NCBI GenBank assembly: GCA_964414585.1
Contig: CAYPXR010000021.1
Span: forward strand, 83,542 to 147,541
Length of the DNA: 64,000 bases
Direction: 5' to 3'
DNA from: DATEMU01 sp964414585
Lineage (GTDB): Bacteria > Planctomycetota > Phycisphaerae > UBA1845 > UTPLA1
Position numbers and translations under genes: made by a program. Shown piece after piece: positions 17,393 to 25,811 of this stretch (positions within the stretch are counted from its first letter, which is position 1; each line of letters begins with the position of its first letter). The notes under the pieces were generated by a model. It worked only from the letters and a program-made list of their open reading frames with translations, was not told where the DNA came from and did not search any database.

Positions 17393-17626
17393 ATGTCATT
17401 GACGGTTGAGCAGTTAGCAGAACAGGCCATGCAGCTTCCGGCCGCCTCAAGAGCATTGCTGGCTGACAGACTTGTCGAAAGTCTGGATCTGTCGGAACCC
17501 GACGAGATTCGCCGTCTGTGGTCCGTGGAAGCTGTCCGTCGGCGAGACGAGATTCGGTCCGGTCAAGTCAAACCCGTTCCCGGTGAGCAAGTGTTGGGGG
17601 AGGTTCGGCGTTTGGTCGGTCGATGA
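17393..17626 (+). CDS. Addiction-module antitoxin-type protein
   Basis: 77 residues. LTVEQLAEQAMQLPAASRALLADRLVESL followed by an acidic 'EPDEIRRLWSVEAVRRRDEI' stretch is characteristic of the short 'addiction module component' family paired with ParE/RelE toxins. The C-terminal region VKPVPGEQVLGEVRRL is the typical toxin-wrapping tail. Its stop overlaps the toxin start by 4 bp (ATGA), the classical TA arrangement. Autoregulation is likely but no operator is resolved. Confidence 0.8.
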   Translation: MSLTVEQLAEQAMQLPAASRALLADRLVESLDLSEPDEIRRLWSVEAVRRRDEIRSGQVKPVPGEQVLGEVRRLVGR

Positions 17627-17922
17627 CATTTGATTTCCACCCAAACGCGAGCATGGAATACCGTGAGTCCGCTGCTTTTTACGAGTCATGCCATCCCGGC
17701 TTAGGGGCCGCATTTACTCTTGAAGTAGAGGCCGCCATTCAAAGAATCATCGAATCCCCCGAGCGGTGGCGGCGGATTGAGAAAGATGTCCGTACATGCC
17801 GGACGCACACGTTTCCGTATGCGATTCTTTACCCGATTGAAAAGGACTCGATTTTCATTCTCGCCGTCATGCACTTGCACCGCGAGCCGGGTTATTGGCA
17901 GGATCGAATTCAGGTCCGATGA
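17623..17922 (+). CDS. ParE/RelE-family toxin
   Basis: 99 residues. The start FDFHPNASMEYRESAAFYE and the core LGAAFTLEVEAAIQRIIESP match the ParE/RelE fold; the C-terminal strands FPYAILYPIEKDSIFILAVM and HREPGYW are the usual conserved end. The target (gyrase for ParE, ribosome for RelE) cannot be assigned. It is coupled to the antitoxin by ATGA overlap and converges with cardiolipin synthase 16 bp downstream. Confidence 0.85.
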   Translation: MTFDFHPNASMEYRESAAFYESCHPGLGAAFTLEVEAAIQRIIESPERWRRIEKDVRTCRTHTFPYAILYPIEKDSIFILAVMHLHREPGYWQDRIQVR

Positions 17923-17938
17923 TCATCACGTCACTCCT

Positions 17939-19387
17939 TTACAGTATCGGACTCGCCAATCGCGCCAGGCCTGCCGCCAGCGTTTCCCGATAGTTCCAGG
18001 ATTCGATGTCATTGAGCACGACGCGACGGGCCGCTTCCCGCAGCGTGTCGAAATCCAGTTGCAGGGCCTCGGCCGCGATGGCGTCGTAGATCAGGCTGGT
18101 CAGCTCGAAATTGAGGCGGAAGCTGCGGACGTCCATGTTGGCTGAGCCGACCATCGCCCATCGGCGGTCGATGATGGCGACCTTCGAATGAAGCATCCCT
18201 CGGTCGTACTCGTAAACCTCAATCCCGGCATCAAACAACTCGTGATAAAAGCTCCGCCCGGCCCACAGGACGAACCAATGGTCCGATCTCGCCGGCAGCA
18301 GCAGTCGCACGCGAACGCCCCGATAGGCCGCGGATTGCAGGGCCATCAACATGGCATGATCCGGTACAAAGTAAGGCGTTATCAAGGACACCGAGTGTCG
18401 CGCATCCGCGAGGGCCGCGTAGAGCAATTGGTGCATGACGTGGGGTCGATGATCCGGCCCGCTGGCCACGATCTGCACGAGCTTGTCGCCGGCGGGGGAC
18501 GGGGCGGGAAAATACCGATCGGCGGCGAGGTCTTCGTTCGTTGAAAAATGCCAGTCGTCGACAAAGACCTCCTGCAACGACGACACAGCCGGGCCGGTCA
18601 TCTTCAAGTGTGTATCGCGCCACGGGCCGTATTTTTTCTTGCGGCCCAGATAGACATCGCCGATGTTCTGGCTGCCGGCAAAGCCGACGCGGCCGTCGAC
18701 CACGACCAGTTTTCGATGATTTCGGAAGTTCATGTGCAACCTGCGGGTGGTCAGTCCCCACGGCAGAAAAAACGCGACGCGGAGTCCGTCGCGCTGCATC
18801 TGGCGCACAAAGGATCTCGACAATCGCCAGCAGCCGACCGCGTCCAGGAGCAGCCGCACCTCAACGCCTTGTTTTGCTTTTTTGACGAGCAGGTCCCGTA
18901 CCGCCCGGCCCACGTCGTCGGCGGAAAAAATGTAATACTGCAAATGGATGTGCGAGCGGGCGGCTTCGATGGCCAGGCTCATCGAAAGAAAAAGGGCCTC
19001 GGGATCGTGATAGACGATGACGTCGTTGCCGCGCGTCACGACCGATTCGCTGATTCGAGTCGCCACGCGTATGAGTGCTCGCTGGGACGGGTCGAGTTCG
19101 GCGATGTCCATCGCGTCGAATGGGCGAACCGATTGTTCGTGGCGTTGGTGCAACGCCGGCTCGATGGCCCGTCTTCGGTGGTGCCGCCGGCGAACGCGTC
19201 GTTGGATCGGCATCTGTCCGATCACGAGAAACAGAAACAACCCGACGACCGGCAGAAAAAGCAGCGCGAGAATCCACGCCATCATTCCTTTCGGATCGCG
19301 GCGCGTTCGCAGGATATAGAGGATCGTCAGCGCGACGGCGGCATAGTTGACGATCGACAGAAGCGTCCAGAAGCTGACCCGGCTCAT
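17939..19387 (-). CDS. cls: Cardiolipin synthase
   Basis: 482 residues. Two N-terminal transmembrane helices (residues ~8-26 and ~35-55) precede two phospholipase D domains. Each has an HKD motif: HRKLVVVDGRVGFAGSQN near residue 220 and HSKVAIIDRRWAMVGSANMD near residue 400. It condenses two phosphatidylglycerols into cardiolipin at the inner membrane. Length and layout match ClsA-type enzymes. Confidence 0.93.
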   Translation of the reverse strand: MSRVSFWTLLSIVNYAAVALTILYILRTRRDPKGMMAWILALLFLPVVGLFLFLVIGQMPIQRRVRRRHHRRRAIEPALHQRHEQSVRPFDAMDIAELDPSQRALIRVATRISESVVTRGNDVIVYHDPEALFLSMSLAIEAARSHIHLQYYIFSADDVGRAVRDLLVKKAKQGVEVRLLLDAVGCWRLSRSFVRQMQRDGLRVAFFLPWGLTTRRLHMNFRNHRKLVVVDGRVGFAGSQNIGDVYLGRKKKYGPWRDTHLKMTGPAVSSLQEVFVDDWHFSTNEDLAADRYFPAPSPAGDKLVQIVASGPDHRPHVMHQLLYAALADARHSVSLITPYFVPDHAMLMALQSAAYRGVRVRLLLPARSDHWFVLWAGRSFYHELFDAGIEVYEYDRGMLHSKVAIIDRRWAMVGSANMDVRSFRLNFELTSLIYDAIAAEALQLDFDTLREAARRVVLNDIESWNYRETLAAGLARLASPIL

Positions 19388-19447
19388 AAGCCGCTAGTGC
19401 TAACCGAGAAGGAAATGAAGGGCAACACGACCGGGTCATTTGCCCTG

Positions 19448-20578
19448 TCAATGGCCGGGCAGGTGTTCGATAAGTTGTTCGATTTCCGCCTCGGTGTTGT
19501 AGAAGTGCGGGCTGGCGCGGAGCCGGCCTTCGCGCGCCGCGATGACCGTGCGATATTCCTGGCGGAGGTGCGACACAATTCTCGCGTGATCGTGCGTCGC
19601 CGAGACGAAGGAGACGATTCCGCTGGCTTCGCGCGGCTCGCGCGAGCTGACCACGCGGTATCCCTTCAGGCGGACGCCTTCGGACAACCGGTCCGTCAGC
19701 ATTTTGACGCGTTCCCAAATCTTGTCGATGCCGATTTCCAGGAACCATTCGATCGAAGCGCCCAGTCCCCAGATGCCGGCATGGTTATAGCTGCCGCCGT
19801 CAAACCGGCGTGCATCGTCGCGGAATTCCAGGCGATAGTCGCAATGATTCATCGCGTCTTTGACGCCCAGCCAGCCGACGCTGGTCGGCCGCAAAAGACC
19901 CAGCAGTTCGTGGCGGCAATAGAAGAGCCCGGCGCCTTCCGGTCCCAGCAGCCACTTGTGGCCGTCGGCGCTGAGGAAGTCGATCTTCATCGCCCGGACG
20001 TCGATGGGGACGCATCCCAGGGCCTGTATGGCATCGACACAGAAGAGTACACCGCGCTCCTGGCAGATCGTTCCCAGTTTCGCCAGATCGGAGCGATAGC
20101 CGCTGCCGAACTGGACCGCGGAAATCGTCACCACGCGCGTGCGATCATCGATCAACTCCACGAGCCGATCGAGCGGGATTCTCCCGCCGTCCTCGGGCAC
20201 CATTTTGAGCTGCACGCCGAGGGTCCGCAGGTTCATCCAGGGATAGATGTTCGCGGGGAATTCCACGCCGGACGTGACGATGTTGTCGCCCTTGGACCAG
20301 GAAAGGCCGTTCGCCACGAAAGACAGCCCTTCGCTCGTGTTCTTGACGAAAGTCAGTTCTTCGGAATGGCAATTAAGCAGCTTTCCGGCGAGCTGCCGGA
20401 CGCGTTTGGATTCAGGGTAGATTCCGCCTCGGGCATAGGCATGGCTGGCCGCCTCATCGACGAAACGACGCATGGCGTCCGCCGCGCGACCGGAAATCGG
20501 CGCGACCGCGGCATGATCCATGAAGTTGTATTGGCGCGTGATCGGCATCTCCGCGCGAAATTGAGAAACATCCAACAT
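19448..20578 (-). CDS. Aminotransferase class V (PLP-dependent, cysteine desulfurase/kynureninase fold)
   Basis: 376 residues from ATG 20578, where GGAGGT stands 8 nt upstream; a 27-residue extension in the open frame lacks support. The PLP lysine lies in SADGHKWLLGPEGAG, preceded by DAIQALGCVPIDV; the N-terminal half has NTSEGLSFVANGL and GVEFPANIYPW. This arrangement is shared by SufS-like desulfurases and isopenicillin N epimerase-like proteins; the Cys of desulfurases is not obvious, so the reaction is left open. Stands alone between cls and a PEP-CTERM gene. Confidence 0.82.
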   Translation of the reverse strand: MLDVSQFRAEMPITRQYNFMDHAAVAPISGRAADAMRRFVDEAASHAYARGGIYPESKRVRQLAGKLLNCHSEELTFVKNTSEGLSFVANGLSWSKGDNIVTSGVEFPANIYPWMNLRTLGVQLKMVPEDGGRIPLDRLVELIDDRTRVVTISAVQFGSGYRSDLAKLGTICQERGVLFCVDAIQALGCVPIDVRAMKIDFLSADGHKWLLGPEGAGLFYCRHELLGLLRPTSVGWLGVKDAMNHCDYRLEFRDDARRFDGGSYNHAGIWGLGASIEWFLEIGIDKIWERVKMLTDRLSEGVRLKGYRVVSSREPREASGIVSFVSATHDHARIVSHLRQEYRTVIAAREGRLRASPHFYNTEAEIEQLIEHLPGH

Positions 20579-20825
20579 GCCGATACCTCCGGCCCCGCAC
20601 GTCCCGCGTACGTTCGACCCAGAGAAGATAAAAGGACAAGACCCCCGCAGGTCACTCACCCGCGAGCTTCGCTCAGTCTATTATACGCTGAAAAACGAGG
20701 GGAGGTGGAAAAACGTCGGCCCTTGTCGATCCTCGCAGAATGGCGGAAGCGCCGGTGGCGCCGGACCGAGTCGTCCGTCCGAAACACATTGGCTTTCGGA
20801 CCGTCGCGCTGGGGCAGGGGGGGGA

Positions 20826-21908
20826 TCAATAACTCGAGCGGTGTTGGAGCCGCGGCTCCAGGAACCACAAAAGCCCGATTATCGAAACGATGAGCAAGAG
20901 GGTTCCGGGTTCCGGGACCGTGGAGAGGTCCGCCGGAGGATCGGGCTGGTCTTCCGACACCTGGACCGATAGGGCCTCGAATCCGGGCACGTTGGTTGGC
21001 AGGCCATTTTGCATGAAGCCAAGGGGATCATTCAGAAACGCGGCTTGGAACATTTGCGTCATCAAAAACGCCATATCGTCGTCGCTGATTTTTTCGCCGG
21101 CTTGAAGGGATGCCATGAGTTCATCGACGGTTTTTCCCTTTGCGGAAGTCGCCGACACGACGCGAGGCGTGACGGCTTCGCCGGATGCGCCGACGCTCTG
21201 AGCCAGGCCGGCGAATGCGTCCATGAGGATTTGTCCGGAGACATTGACCGGACCGGTGTCAAAATCGGTCACTTGTTCATCGTGGGCCGCGAAGCCGTCC
21301 GCCGTGTAATTTCCGACGTTCATCAATCGCATTTGAAGATCATAAAAGCCCAGGGCGTTGATGCTTCCGCTGGTCTGCACCAGCATGTTGCCGGTCCATT
21401 CGAATTTCTGCACGCCGGCGTCAAACGTGACGTTGTAGTTGACCGGCACCGGGACAAAACTGGTCTGGCCGCTGAAGATGTCGAAGTTGCGCTGGCCCGT
21501 TTGCGAGTTAAACGTCAATTCGGGAATCAGCGTCGTCGTGAAACCAATCCGATTGTGGATGCCGACGGGCTGCGGCGAAGTGATGACGGTGGGGTCGCGG
21601 CCCAACTGCACTTTGAGCGGTCCCAAATCGAGCGTATTCGGGTTGTCCCAGGAATCCGGGCCAAAGAAGTGGAATTGTTCGTAGGTCCAGCCCTGTCCGG
21701 TGCGATTGTATTCCAATCGCTGATCGAAAAGGTTGTTGTCGAACAGGGGACCGCCCTGGGGGTTGGAAATCAGGGTGTGGTTGCCGGCATAGTAGGCGCC
21801 GCGAAACAGGGTTCGCTGAATGTCGCCAAACTGCGCGCTCGCGGGTTCGGCCATTGCGCCGATGACGATCATCAAACTCAAGGCTACCGTGATTTTCCGA
21901 AGCTGCAT
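20826..21908 (-). CDS. PEP-CTERM sorting-domain protein
   Basis: 360 residues from ATG 21908, with GGAGGAAG upstream. A signal peptide (ITVALSLMIVIGAMAEPASA) and a C-terminal PEP-CTERM signal (VPEPGTLLLIVSIIGLLWFL then basic residues) mark it for exosortase-type processing at the cell surface. The middle is beta-rich and unassigned (GFTTTLIPELTFNSQ). No exosortase gene is in the window. It lies downstream of the M20 peptidase on the same strand, 215 bp apart. Confidence 0.82.
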   Translation of the reverse strand: MQLRKITVALSLMIVIGAMAEPASAQFGDIQRTLFRGAYYAGNHTLISNPQGGPLFDNNLFDQRLEYNRTGQGWTYEQFHFFGPDSWDNPNTLDLGPLKVQLGRDPTVITSPQPVGIHNRIGFTTTLIPELTFNSQTGQRNFDIFSGQTSFVPVPVNYNVTFDAGVQKFEWTGNMLVQTSGSINALGFYDLQMRLMNVGNYTADGFAAHDEQVTDFDTGPVNVSGQILMDAFAGLAQSVGASGEAVTPRVVSATSAKGKTVDELMASLQAGEKISDDDMAFLMTQMFQAAFLNDPLGFMQNGLPTNVPGFEALSVQVSEDQPDPPADLSTVPEPGTLLLIVSIIGLLWFLEPRLQHRSSY

Positions 21909-22123
21909 GACCGGCTTCCTCCGTGATTCTCGTCCGAAAGATCGGCACGAGATCGATCGCGCGGTTTGTCGAACAGGACAACCCGGCGCTCGCGTGAGGC
22001 CGGTCCCTGTCGCAGTAGACAAGTCCGCTGCAATAAAATATCGGTCGCCGGGAAACGAGGAATCAGCGCGGATGCAAAGAAAAGAATCGTTGGTTGCGAA
22101 CCGGTGAATGGGTCCAATAACGA

Positions 22124-23506
22124 TCAGGCTTGGCTTACCAGCCCGAATAACGCCGCGGACGTGCGCATGCCAGCTTCAAAATCGCGGACATGGAAGAATT
22201 CGTTGGGTGAATGGGCATTGCAGTTGGGTTGGCAGTAGCCGAGCATCAGGCTGTCTGCGCCTAAAACTGCCTTGAGCATCGGCAAGATCGGCAGGCTGCC
22301 GCCTTCGCGGATCAGGACCGGCTCTTTTCCGAAGCCCATCGCGACCGCTTGGCGGGACGCCTTCATTCCGCCCGAATTCACGTCCGCCAGGTACGGGTCG
22401 CACGAGGCGTGGGACTTGATCTCGCACTTAACCGTATCGGGAACGCGCTTTCGCACAGTCTCTTCAAAGAGCCGTTCAATTTCGCTCGCCTTCTGGTCGG
22501 GGACCAGCCGCATCGAGACCTTGGCTCCCGCGAAAGAGGGGATAATGGTGCTCGATCCCTCTTTCATGTAGCCACCGTAGATGCCGTTCACGTCGAGCGT
22601 GGGTCGTGACCACCGGCATTGCAGCGCATCGTAGCCTTTTTCGGTGTACGTCTTCGGACTGCCGACGTCCTTGAGAAACTCCGCCTCGCTGTGCGGCAGC
22701 GAGCGCATCATTTTGATTTCTTCCGCCGTCATGTCTTTCACGCGATCGTAGAAGCCGGGAATGTTCACCCGCCCGTCGGCATCCTTGAAACTGGCGATGA
22801 GCTTCGCCAGTTCGATTGCCGGATTGGCGACGGCACCGCCGTAGGATCCGCTGTGCAGGTCCTTCTTCGGGCCGGTCAGGATGACTTCCTTGTAAACCAG
22901 CCCCTTGGTCGCCGATGTGACCGCCGGCACGTCCAGGCCGAACTGTGCCGTATCGTGGATGACGACGTAGTCGCAGGCCAGCCGGTCCTTATGCTTCTTG
23001 ACCGTGTCGGCCAGGTTCGGGGAGCCGACCTCTTCTTCGCCTTCGATGCAGAATTTGACATTGATGGGCAGCGCGCCTGCCGTCTTCATCCAGGCCTCGG
23101 CGGCGAGGATTGCGCAAAACATCTGACCCTTGTCGTCCGCCGAGCCGCGACAAATGATCATTCCGTCTTTGACGATCGGCTCAAAGGGACCCGTGTGCCA
23201 GAGCTTCAGATCGCCTTCGGGTTGAACGTCGTAATGGCCGTAAACGAGGAGCGTGGGACGACCGGACTTCTGCTCGCCGTGCGCGAAGACGGCCGGCCAT
23301 CCCGCGGTCTCGACGATCTCCGCCGCGAGGCCTGCGGCCTTGAATCGTTGGCAGACCCATTCCGCGGCCTTTCGGTTATCCGCCGCGTGATCTTTCTGAG
23401 CAGATATGCTCTGGATCTTGAGCAGATCAAAAAGTTCGTTTTGAAATCGTGCCTTGTTGGATTCCAGATATTTGAAGGCCTTTTCGATGGCTGCGGTATC
23501 AGGCAT
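22124..23506 (-). CDS. M20 family dipeptidase
   Basis: 460 residues. LLVYGHYDVQPEG carries the first zinc His and Asp; ICRGSADDKGQM the bridging Asp; IEGEEEVGSPN the catalytic Glu pair; a dimerisation domain spans ~190-320 and the final His is in NCNAHSPNEFFHV. This matches the M20A 'dipeptidase' subgroup that cleaves short peptides with two metal ions. No signal peptide, so cytoplasmic. Confidence 0.92.
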   Translation of the reverse strand: MPDTAAIEKAFKYLESNKARFQNELFDLLKIQSISAQKDHAADNRKAAEWVCQRFKAAGLAAEIVETAGWPAVFAHGEQKSGRPTLLVYGHYDVQPEGDLKLWHTGPFEPIVKDGMIICRGSADDKGQMFCAILAAEAWMKTAGALPINVKFCIEGEEEVGSPNLADTVKKHKDRLACDYVVIHDTAQFGLDVPAVTSATKGLVYKEVILTGPKKDLHSGSYGGAVANPAIELAKLIASFKDADGRVNIPGFYDRVKDMTAEEIKMMRSLPHSEAEFLKDVGSPKTYTEKGYDALQCRWSRPTLDVNGIYGGYMKEGSSTIIPSFAGAKVSMRLVPDQKASEIERLFEETVRKRVPDTVKCEIKSHASCDPYLADVNSGGMKASRQAVAMGFGKEPVLIREGGSLPILPMLKAVLGADSLMLGYCQPNCNAHSPNEFFHVRDFEAGMRTSAALFGLVSQA

Positions 23507-23592
23507 GGAAACCCTCCGTTCTTGAGATGGCGTTTTCGATTCGAATTGTCGGTCAATCGACCGAGGTCGGCAAGGCGGAGATTCTATCAGGG

Positions 23593-23880
23593 CTAAAACG
23601 CATTTTTTTGGTCCGATTTGAGGTAGTCTTTTCGAGCGGCGGCGTATTCATCCGCCGTCGTGGGGAGATCGCAACCGGCGTTTTCGTTGCCGGCCGGCCC
23701 CTCGTTCAGCGCACAAACATGTATTTTCTTGAGGATCGGAATGCACCAACCGCAGCCGGTGCCCGCGCCCAGGCAATTTGACATCTGGCTCGCGCGGAGG
23801 GGCCGTTCTCTGCGGGCGAAATTAGCCAGTTTTCGCAGCGAGACGTGGTAGCAATAACAAATCTGGTCATCCAGGTTCAT
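23593..23880 (-). CDS. Bfd-like [2Fe-2S]-binding protein
   Basis: 95 residues from ATG 23880. CYCYHVS near the N-terminus and TGCGWCIP about 33 residues on give the C-x-C...C-x2-C ligand set of bacterioferritin-associated ferredoxin domains. A ~45-residue C-terminal extension with two further Cys follows. In iron storage Bfd releases iron from bacterioferritin; no bacterioferritin is nearby, so the partner is unknown. No Shine-Dalgarno sequence is visible, which lowers certainty of the start. Confidence 0.7.
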   Translation of the reverse strand: MNLDDQICYCYHVSLRKLANFARRERPLRASQMSNCLGAGTGCGWCIPILKKIHVCALNEGPAGNENAGCDLPTTADEYAAARKDYLKSDQKNAF

Positions 23881-23970
23881 GGGAGAATTGTAGCAACAAC
23901 AGAGCGGCCGTTTCGGCAAACTGCCGTGTGGCAAGATGTTGGCACATGTCACCGAACCTCCAGCAAATAC

Positions 23971-24000
23971 TTGACTTAGCAGCGACTCGGCAGTTAAGAT
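23971..24000 (+). promoter_or_regulatory. Sigma-70-like promoter for first tandem PEP-CTERM gene
   Basis: TTGACT (23971-23976), 18-bp spacer, TAAGAT (23995-24000), 46 bp before the start codon at 24047. Confidence 0.5.
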
Positions 24001-24046
24001 AGATGTCCCAGGGAAATCTCGCCGTTGATTTGGAAGGAAGCACGGA

Positions 24047-24724
24047 ATGAAGCTGCCCCAAAATCATGTTAGGTTTTTTATGGCGATCGTTGGTTCTGTC
24101 GTCCTGTCGGCACCATCGGTCAGGGCGGATATCGCCTTGGGTCAAAGTGATGACTTCGAAGATGATACGCTGATGAACTGGAATGGAAGTTTCCTGCCGG
24201 CGACGTTGCCGATGAACATTAGCACCGGCGGACCTGCCGGTGCGGGCGACAATTATCTCCAAATCACCTCTTCCGGCGGCGGCGGTCCGGGCAGCAAATT
24301 GGCGACCTACAACCAAGACCAGTGGATTGGCGATTACACAACCGCCGGCGTGACATCGATCGATGTCGATGTTCGCAACTTCAGCAGCAGTACGGTTGAG
24401 CTGCGAGTTCTTCTGTTCGGGGGCGGAGGAGAGTTTGCTTCCGCGATTGCAACGCCGGTCGTGAACGATGGTTTTTGGCACCACCTTACACTCGGAGTTG
24501 GCGCGGCCGATCTCGTTCCGAATGAAGGCGCCGATCCGTTGGACGTCTCTCTGACGCTCGCCGATGTCAGCCGGCTCATGCTCCGGCACCAAATCGACGT
24601 CCCCGGCGAATCCCCTTCATTTGTCGGCCAAATCGGCATCGACAATGTCACCGCCACACCCGAACCGACGGCGCTTGCTATGCTCCTGATCGGCGGCGTG
24701 GCAATCTTCCGTCGTCGCCGGTAG
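24047..24724 (+). CDS. PEP-CTERM protein, tandem paralogue A
   Basis: 225 residues. Signal peptide (FFMAIVGSVVLSAPSVRA), a beta-sandwich-like exported domain, then TPEPTALAMLLIGGVAIFRRRR at the end as a PEP-CTERM signal. The domain core GGGGPGSKLATYNQDQW and VDVRNFSSSTVELRVLLFG recurs almost unchanged in the next gene, which also has 225 residues. The site TGGAAGGAAGCA before the ATG is shared by both genes. The ligand or surface role is unknown; the fold may be carbohydrate-binding-like, which is a guess. Confidence 0.82.
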   Translation: MKLPQNHVRFFMAIVGSVVLSAPSVRADIALGQSDDFEDDTLMNWNGSFLPATLPMNISTGGPAGAGDNYLQITSSGGGGPGSKLATYNQDQWIGDYTTAGVTSIDVDVRNFSSSTVELRVLLFGGGGEFASAIATPVVNDGFWHHLTLGVGAADLVPNEGADPLDVSLTLADVSRLMLRHQIDVPGESPSFVGQIGIDNVTATPEPTALAMLLIGGVAIFRRRR

Positions 24725-24833
24725 GCCGGACACGCCGATCTCCCGCAGAATTAACGGATATCTCAACCTGAAAAACGGCCCGGAATTTCGGGTCGTTGGC
24801 GATCAGGGAACCCGGATTATCGGCCGGGAAGGC

Positions 24834-24863
24834 TTGATTCCAGAGCTTCCAATCGATTATGAT
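24834..24863 (+). promoter_or_regulatory. Sigma-70-like promoter for second tandem PEP-CTERM gene
   Basis: TTGATT (24834-24839), 18-bp spacer, TATGAT (24858-24863), 46 bp before ATG 24910. The spacing to the start equals that of the sister gene, so each paralogue seems to have its own promoter. Confidence 0.5.
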
Positions 24864-24909
24864 AGAGCTCAGCAGGGTATTTTGCGCTCTTCTGGAAGGA
24901 AGCAGTAGG

Positions 24910-25587
24910 ATGAAGAAGCTCCAGTTTCGCTTGGTATTGGCCTTTGCGTTCGTCGGGGCGTTTGCTGCCTGGTCGACGCCGGCCATGGCCTCCATCGTTA
25001 ACGCCCAAACCGATGATTTTCAGGACGGCACGACCATGAACTGGACCGGCGGGGCATCGCCGACCAATGTTTCAGACGGCGGGCCGGCGGGAGTGGGCGA
25101 TAGTTATCTGGAATTGACGGCGACCGGCGGCGGCGGGCCCGGAAGCAAAATCGCGTCTTACAATTTCGATCAATGGTCCGGCAATTACACATCGGCGAGT
25201 GTCTATTCGATCGATGCCGACGTTCGGAATTTCGGCCCTGCATCTACGCTTCAACTTCGCGTCCTGCTCTTCGGGGCCGGCGGCCACTTTACGTCCACCC
25301 TGACGACTCCGGTCGCGAACGACGGCTTGTGGCATCATATTACCTTTGGCTTGACGGCATCCGACTTGACCGCCGTCGATGGTGCCAGCAACGTTGACCT
25401 GCCATTGACGCTGGCGAGCGTTGATCAGTTGATGATCCGTCATCAATCGGGCGCCCCCGGTGGTCAGTTTGACGGAACGTCCATCAATGGCCAGCTCGGT
25501 CTGGACAACATTACGGCGGTCCCTGAACCCGCAACGCTGGGGCTGCTCGTCCTGGGTGGCGTGGCACTGTGGCGACGCCGCCGGTAA
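24910..25587 (+). CDS. PEP-CTERM protein, tandem paralogue B
   Basis: 225 residues from ATG 24910 (TGGAAGGAAGCA upstream). Signal peptide LVLAFAFVGAFAAWSTPAMA, domain core GGGGPGSKIASYNFDQW and DVRNFGPASTLQLRVLLFG, end VPEPATLGLLVLGGVALWRR plus basic residues. It aligns along its full length with the preceding gene and is clearly a tandem duplicate. Function not assigned; it should be exported and anchored or released by an exosortase. Confidence 0.82.
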   Translation: MKKLQFRLVLAFAFVGAFAAWSTPAMASIVNAQTDDFQDGTTMNWTGGASPTNVSDGGPAGVGDSYLELTATGGGGPGSKIASYNFDQWSGNYTSASVYSIDADVRNFGPASTLQLRVLLFGAGGHFTSTLTTPVANDGLWHHITFGLTASDLTAVDGASNVDLPLTLASVDQLMIRHQSGAPGGQFDGTSINGQLGLDNITAVPEPATLGLLVLGGVALWRRRR

Positions 25588-25732
25588 GACGACCGCTGAT
25601 TTTCTTTCAATCTCATCCCTTTTTTTAGTACTAGTGCAAGTGCGCTCGAGGTCTGCGCCGTTGTTTGACGGATGATGGTTGCCGGCGCCTCTGGCGATCG
25701 TGCCGTCATCGCAATTCGGCAACCCGCGAGCC

Positions 25733-25774
25733 ACCCCCCAAAAAAGCAGCCTCGGCATCGCGGGCCGAGGCTGC
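25733..25774 (-). terminator. Rho-independent terminator of the repeat lipoprotein gene
   Basis: Read on the minus strand, a perfect 11-bp stem (25764-25774 with 25746-25756) is followed by six T (25745-25740) and then G-rich sequence. It lies 38 bp after the stop of the 961-residue gene. Confidence 0.88.
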
Positions 25775-25811
25775 ACGAGAAATCAAATGTCGATTTGGCT
25801 TTCGATCTTGC

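Noticed and set aside
20680..20685. TATAAT on the minus strand about 100 bp before the aminotransferase gene
   Set aside because: No recognisable -35 box, so I do not call a promoter, though it may function.
18548..20893. 781-codon open frame on the plus strand
   Set aside because: It lies antisense to the cardiolipin synthase and aminotransferase genes, both of which carry complete family motifs; GC-rich coding sequence produces such shadows.
24774..24797. 9-bp hairpin between the tandem PEP-CTERM genes
   Set aside because: The T-run that would make it a terminator is on the minus strand, where there is no gene to terminate; a plus-strand role is unclear.
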